The notes beneath the pieces are model-generated. The model was given only the letters and a program-made list of their open reading frames with translations, was not told the DNA's origin and ran no database searches. The translations under genes and the position numbers were made by a program. Positions 61,408-64,000 of a stretch of DNA of 64,000 nucleotides are shown here, one piece after another. The first letter of the stretch is position 1; the number at the start of each line of letters is the position of its first letter. The DNA lies in contig NZ_DASWYS010000301.1 in assembly GCF_036404855.1 (NCBI RefSeq), forward strand, positions 1 through 64,000. The letters are read 5' to 3'. Source of the stretch: Pelomonas sp036404855 (GTDB lineage Bacteria > Pseudomonadota > Gammaproteobacteria > Burkholderiales > Burkholderiaceae_C).

Positions 61408-63455
61408 GCCGGCAGCAGGCCGCGGTCCTTCAGCATGGGCTCGACGACCGGGTCACGGCCGCGGAAGGCTCGGAAGGCCTCACCCGGTTCGCGGCTGTTG
61501 CCGGCCGACAGGATGCACTCGCGCAACCGTGCCGCCACGGCCGGGTCGAAGACGTCGCCGGCCTCGACGAAGGCGTCGAAGGCATCGCAGTCCAGCACCT
61601 CGGCCCACAGGTAGACGTAGTAACCCGCCGCGTAGCCCGCGCTGCTGAACAAGTGCTGGAAGTGCGTCAGCCGGTGGTTCATGCCGACCTCTGCGGGCAG
61701 TTGCCAGCTCGCCAACGTGTCACGCTCGAAGGCGACCACGTCGGTCGGCGCCGCGGGCAGCGTGTGGGCGGCCATGTCGACGATGGCGCTGGCCGTGTAG
61801 CGTAGCGTCTCGTAGCCCTGACCGAACTGGCGCGCCGCCTGCAGCTTGGCCAGCAGTGCGTCGGGCAGGGGCTCTTCGGTCTGCCAGTGGCGGGCGAAGC
61901 GCTTCAGCACCTGGGGCTCGGCCATCCAGTGCTCGTAGAGCTGGGATGGCAGCTCGACGAAGTCACGCAGCACTTGGGTGCCAGCGAGGCGCTCGTGCTC
62001 GACGCTGGAGAGCAGGCCGTGCAGGCCATGGCCGAACTCGTGGAACAGCGTGCGCACGTCGTCGAAGCTGAGCAGCGTCGGCTCCCCCGCTGCGCCGCGC
62101 GCAAAGTTGTTGTTGTTCAGGATGATGGGCGTCGCGCCCAGCGCGCGGCTCTGGTTGCGCAAAGGATTCATCCACGCGCCGCTGCGCTTGGTGGGGCGGG
62201 CGAAGTTGTCCTGCAGGAACAGGCCACGCAGCGAACCATCGGCGTTGAAGACCTCATAGGCGCGCACGTCGGCGTGGTAGCCGGCGATGTCGGGCCGCGC
62301 CTTGAACTGCAGGCCGAAGAGGCGCGTGGCGCAGTCGAACATGGCGGCCACCATGCGGTCCAGCGAGAAATAAGGCTTGACCTCGGCCTCGTCCAGCTCG
62401 AAGCGGGCGCGCTTGGCCTGCTCGGCATAGAAGCGCCAGTCCCAGGCCTCCAGCGTGTGCGTGGCGCCGGCCGCCGCCATGGCGCCCTGCACGGCCTCGC
62501 GCTCGCGGACCTGCGCGGCCAGGGCCGGATGCCAGACACGCTGCAGCAGGCCCATAACGGCCTCCCGGCTGCGCGCCATGGTGTCCTCCAGCGCATAGTC
62601 GGCATAGCAGGCGTGGCCGTGCAGCAGCGCCTGCTCGGCACGCAGCGCCAGGATCTCGCGACAGATCTCGCGGTTGTCGGTCTCACCGGTGGCATCGCCG
62701 CGGCCCACCCAGGCGCGCCAGGCCTGCTCGCGCAGGTCGCGCCGGGCGCTGAAGGACAGGAAGGGCACGATCAGCGAGCGCGAGAGCGTGATGACGTGGA
62801 CACTGCCGCCCTCCAAATCACCCAGGCCACGGTCCACCGCCGCCTGCCGGGCGGCGGCGCGCACGAAGGCGGGCAAGCCGGCCAGCTCAGCCTCGCCGGT
62901 CAGGCGCAGCTGGTAGCCGCTTTCGGCCGCCAGCACGTTCTGGGCGAAGCTCGTGTTCAGCTCGGCCAGCCGGGCCATGACGGCGGCGTAGCGCGCCCTG
63001 GCCTCGGGCGCGAGACGGGCGCCGGCGCGCAGAAAGTCCAGATGCACGCGCTCCAGCAAGCGGCGCTGCTCGGACGTCATGTCGAGCTGCTCTCGCCGCT
63101 CGAACAGCGCCTCGACGCGGGCGAACAGGCCCTGGTGCATGTAGACGGCACTGCCGTGCTCGGCCAGCGGCGCGGCCAGCAGCCGCTGCTGCGCCTGCAG
63201 CTCGGGCGACGTGGCCGACGCGGACAGCGTGTAGAAGAGGTGCTCGAGCCGAGACAGCCGGCGACCACTGGCGTCGAAGGCGGCCAGGGTGTTGGCGAAG
63301 CTCGGCGCCTCGACCTGGGTGGCGATCGCGTCGATCTCGGCACGGTGCTCGGCGAGGGCGACATCGAAGGCGGGCTGGAAATGGGCCGGGTCGATCTCGG
63401 CGAAGGGCGGCAAGCCGTGTGGGCCGGTCCAGTCCTGCAGCAGCGGGTTGCTCAT
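61404..63455 (-). CDS. prlC: oligopeptidase A (M3 family)
   Basis: 683-residue cytoplasmic zinc oligopeptidase that degrades signal peptides and other short peptides. HEFGH is at 472-476 (LFHEFGHGLHGLLS), with the third ligand in the helix that follows. MSNPLLQDWTGPHGLPPFAEIDPAHFQPA is the usual N-terminus, and AGGAGG lies 7 nt before this ATG; a start 12 codons upstream lacks this. Length equals the E. coli enzyme. Confidence 0.95.
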   Translation of the reverse strand: MSNPLLQDWTGPHGLPPFAEIDPAHFQPAFDVALAEHRAEIDAIATQVEAPSFANTLAAFDASGRRLSRLEHLFYTLSASATSPELQAQQRLLAAPLAEHGSAVYMHQGLFARVEALFERREQLDMTSEQRRLLERVHLDFLRAGARLAPEARARYAAVMARLAELNTSFAQNVLAAESGYQLRLTGEAELAGLPAFVRAAARQAAVDRGLGDLEGGSVHVITLSRSLIVPFLSFSARRDLREQAWRAWVGRGDATGETDNREICREILALRAEQALLHGHACYADYALEDTMARSREAVMGLLQRVWHPALAAQVREREAVQGAMAAAGATHTLEAWDWRFYAEQAKRARFELDEAEVKPYFSLDRMVAAMFDCATRLFGLQFKARPDIAGYHADVRAYEVFNADGSLRGLFLQDNFARPTKRSGAWMNPLRNQSRALGATPIILNNNNFARGAAGEPTLLSFDDVRTLFHEFGHGLHGLLSSVEHERLAGTQVLRDFVELPSQLYEHWMAEPQVLKRFARHWQTEEPLPDALLAKLQAARQFGQGYETLRYTASAIVDMAAHTLPAAPTDVVAFERDTLASWQLPAEVGMNHRLTHFQHLFSSAGYAAGYYVYLWAEVLDCDAFDAFVEAGDVFDPAVAARLRECILSAGNSREPGEAFRAFRGRDPVVEPMLKDRGLLPA

Positions 63456-63486
63456 GCGGGGCCTCCTGGGGAATCCTGGTGGGAAA

Positions 63487-63520
63487 AGCAAGAAGGGCCG
63501 CGTCCTGCCGGAAGCGGCCC
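63487..63520 (-). terminator. intrinsic terminator of the coiled-coil gene
   Basis: GGGCCGC and GCGGCCC (63514-63520 with 63495-63501) form a perfect 7-bp stem, followed on the minus strand by TTCTTGCTTTT. It separates the upstream gene from prlC. Confidence 0.7.
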
Positions 63521-63548
63521 GTCATCGGTCGTCAACGTGCGTCGCGGA

Positions 63549-64000
63549 TCACTTGCCCGCGGCGGCCGCCCTTTCCTTGCGGACGGCCTTCTCGTCGTTC
63601 TCGTCGTAGGCCTTGTTCTGGCATTCGGCCTTCCACTTGTCGTTGGCGTCGAAGTGCTTCTCGGTGCGCTCCTCGATGACCTTGAACTGCGCCTCCAGTG
63701 CGTCGACCTTCTCGCCGAAAGCCTTGCGCTTGACGCCCTGCTCGGCGTCGGCAGCCTTCACGGCATCGACCATCGGGCCGAAGGCCGCTGCGCGGGCCTG
63801 GTAGGCCTCATTGCGGGCCTTCAGGTCTTCCTTCGAAAGCTTGGGCGCCTCGGCGGTCAGCGTCTCGTGGGTCTTCAGGATGGCCTCACGTTCCGCCTTC
63901 ACCTCGCCGACCTGCTTGGCCAGCGAAGCCTCGCCGGCTTCGAGGGTGGCCTTCTCCGCCTTGAGCTGCTCGGCGCCCGCCTTGTAGGCGTTCTGCTCGG
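63549..64000 (-). CDS. hypothetical coiled-coil protein, N-terminus off the window
   Basis: 150 C-terminal residues are visible and the frame is open to the right edge. They are rich in Ala, Glu and Lys and read as one long coiled coil (AEQLKAEKATLEAGEASL..., VKAEREAILKTHETL). One stretch near the C-terminus contains a Cys (KWKAECQNKAYDENDEKAV), and the protein ends AAAAGK. No known domain is recognised. A signal peptide or membrane anchor may exist upstream, outside the window. Confidence 0.75.
   Translation of the reverse strand, partial: EQNAYKAGAEQLKAEKATLEAGEASLAKQVGEVKAEREAILKTHETLTAEAPKLSKEDLKARNEAYQARAAAFGPMVDAVKAADAEQGVKRKAFGEKVDALEAQFKVIEERTEKHFDANDKWKAECQNKAYDENDEKAVRKERAAAAGK

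Overview
The window is a GC-rich stretch of bacterial chromosome that looks like core genome of a Burkholderiales betaproteobacterium. A relative of the Roseateles/Rubrivivax/Leptothrix group is my inference. The reasons are the gene order rpsO-pnp-quinone oxidoreductase-tpiA-secG-tRNA-Leu-nuoA..N-DUF2818-Nudix, the isc cluster, an intracellular PHB depolymerase of the PhaZ1 type, and zapB-like/zapA/6S RNA/EVE gene order. I see no insertion sequence, integrase, CRISPR array or clear island of foreign composition.

Layout. 1-943 is the start of a truncated RND-efflux membrane fusion lipoprotein. 1076-16539 (minus strand) is a complete 14-gene complex I operon (nuoA to nuoN) that ends in DUF2818 and a Nudix hydrolase. 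16714-18099 holds tRNA-Leu(GAG), secG and tpiA; 18110-21743 holds a quinone oxidoreductase, pnp and rpsO. A divergent control region (21744-22140) carries a sigma70-type promoter for rpsO and a near-consensus sigma32 promoter for a small heat-shock protein gene. 22527-28848 is tsaD fused onto an iscR-S-U-A-hscB-hscA-fdx operon, with an IscR-type operator upstream and a perfect intrinsic terminator between iscA and hscB. 29034-35672 holds uvrB, an aromatic/aspartate aminotransferase, phaZ, an orphan RnfB-like ferredoxin, nth, a ZapB-like gene and zapA. A large M48 peptidase gene sits between zapA and what I read as the 6S RNA gene (37615-37797), followed by an EVE protein, a TSUP permease and a cyclophilin. 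FeoAB under a perfect Fur-box palindrome follows at 40160-42330.

The most system-like region is 42398-54157. It is a divergent pair of signalling operons encoding a membrane-anchored AmiC/UrtA-type ligand-binding protein, a receiver-kinase whose phospho-accepting His is replaced by Gln, a 1256-residue hybrid kinase with two receivers and an HPt domain, two further hybrid kinases with decayed receivers, and one HD-GYP response regulator. There is no DNA-binding output domain anywhere in the cluster, so the only visible output is cyclic-di-GMP breakdown. All three hybrid kinases end in the same short module.

The right end holds trhO, a membrane-anchored alpha/beta hydrolase, a basic-amino-acid ABC transporter (binding protein, two permeases, ATPase) with an aspartoacylase-like deacylase embedded in it, a DUF454 protein, a short-chain dehydrogenase, oligopeptidase A (prlC) and a truncated coiled-coil protein. 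Many adjacent genes overlap by ATGA or GTGA, so translational coupling is common.
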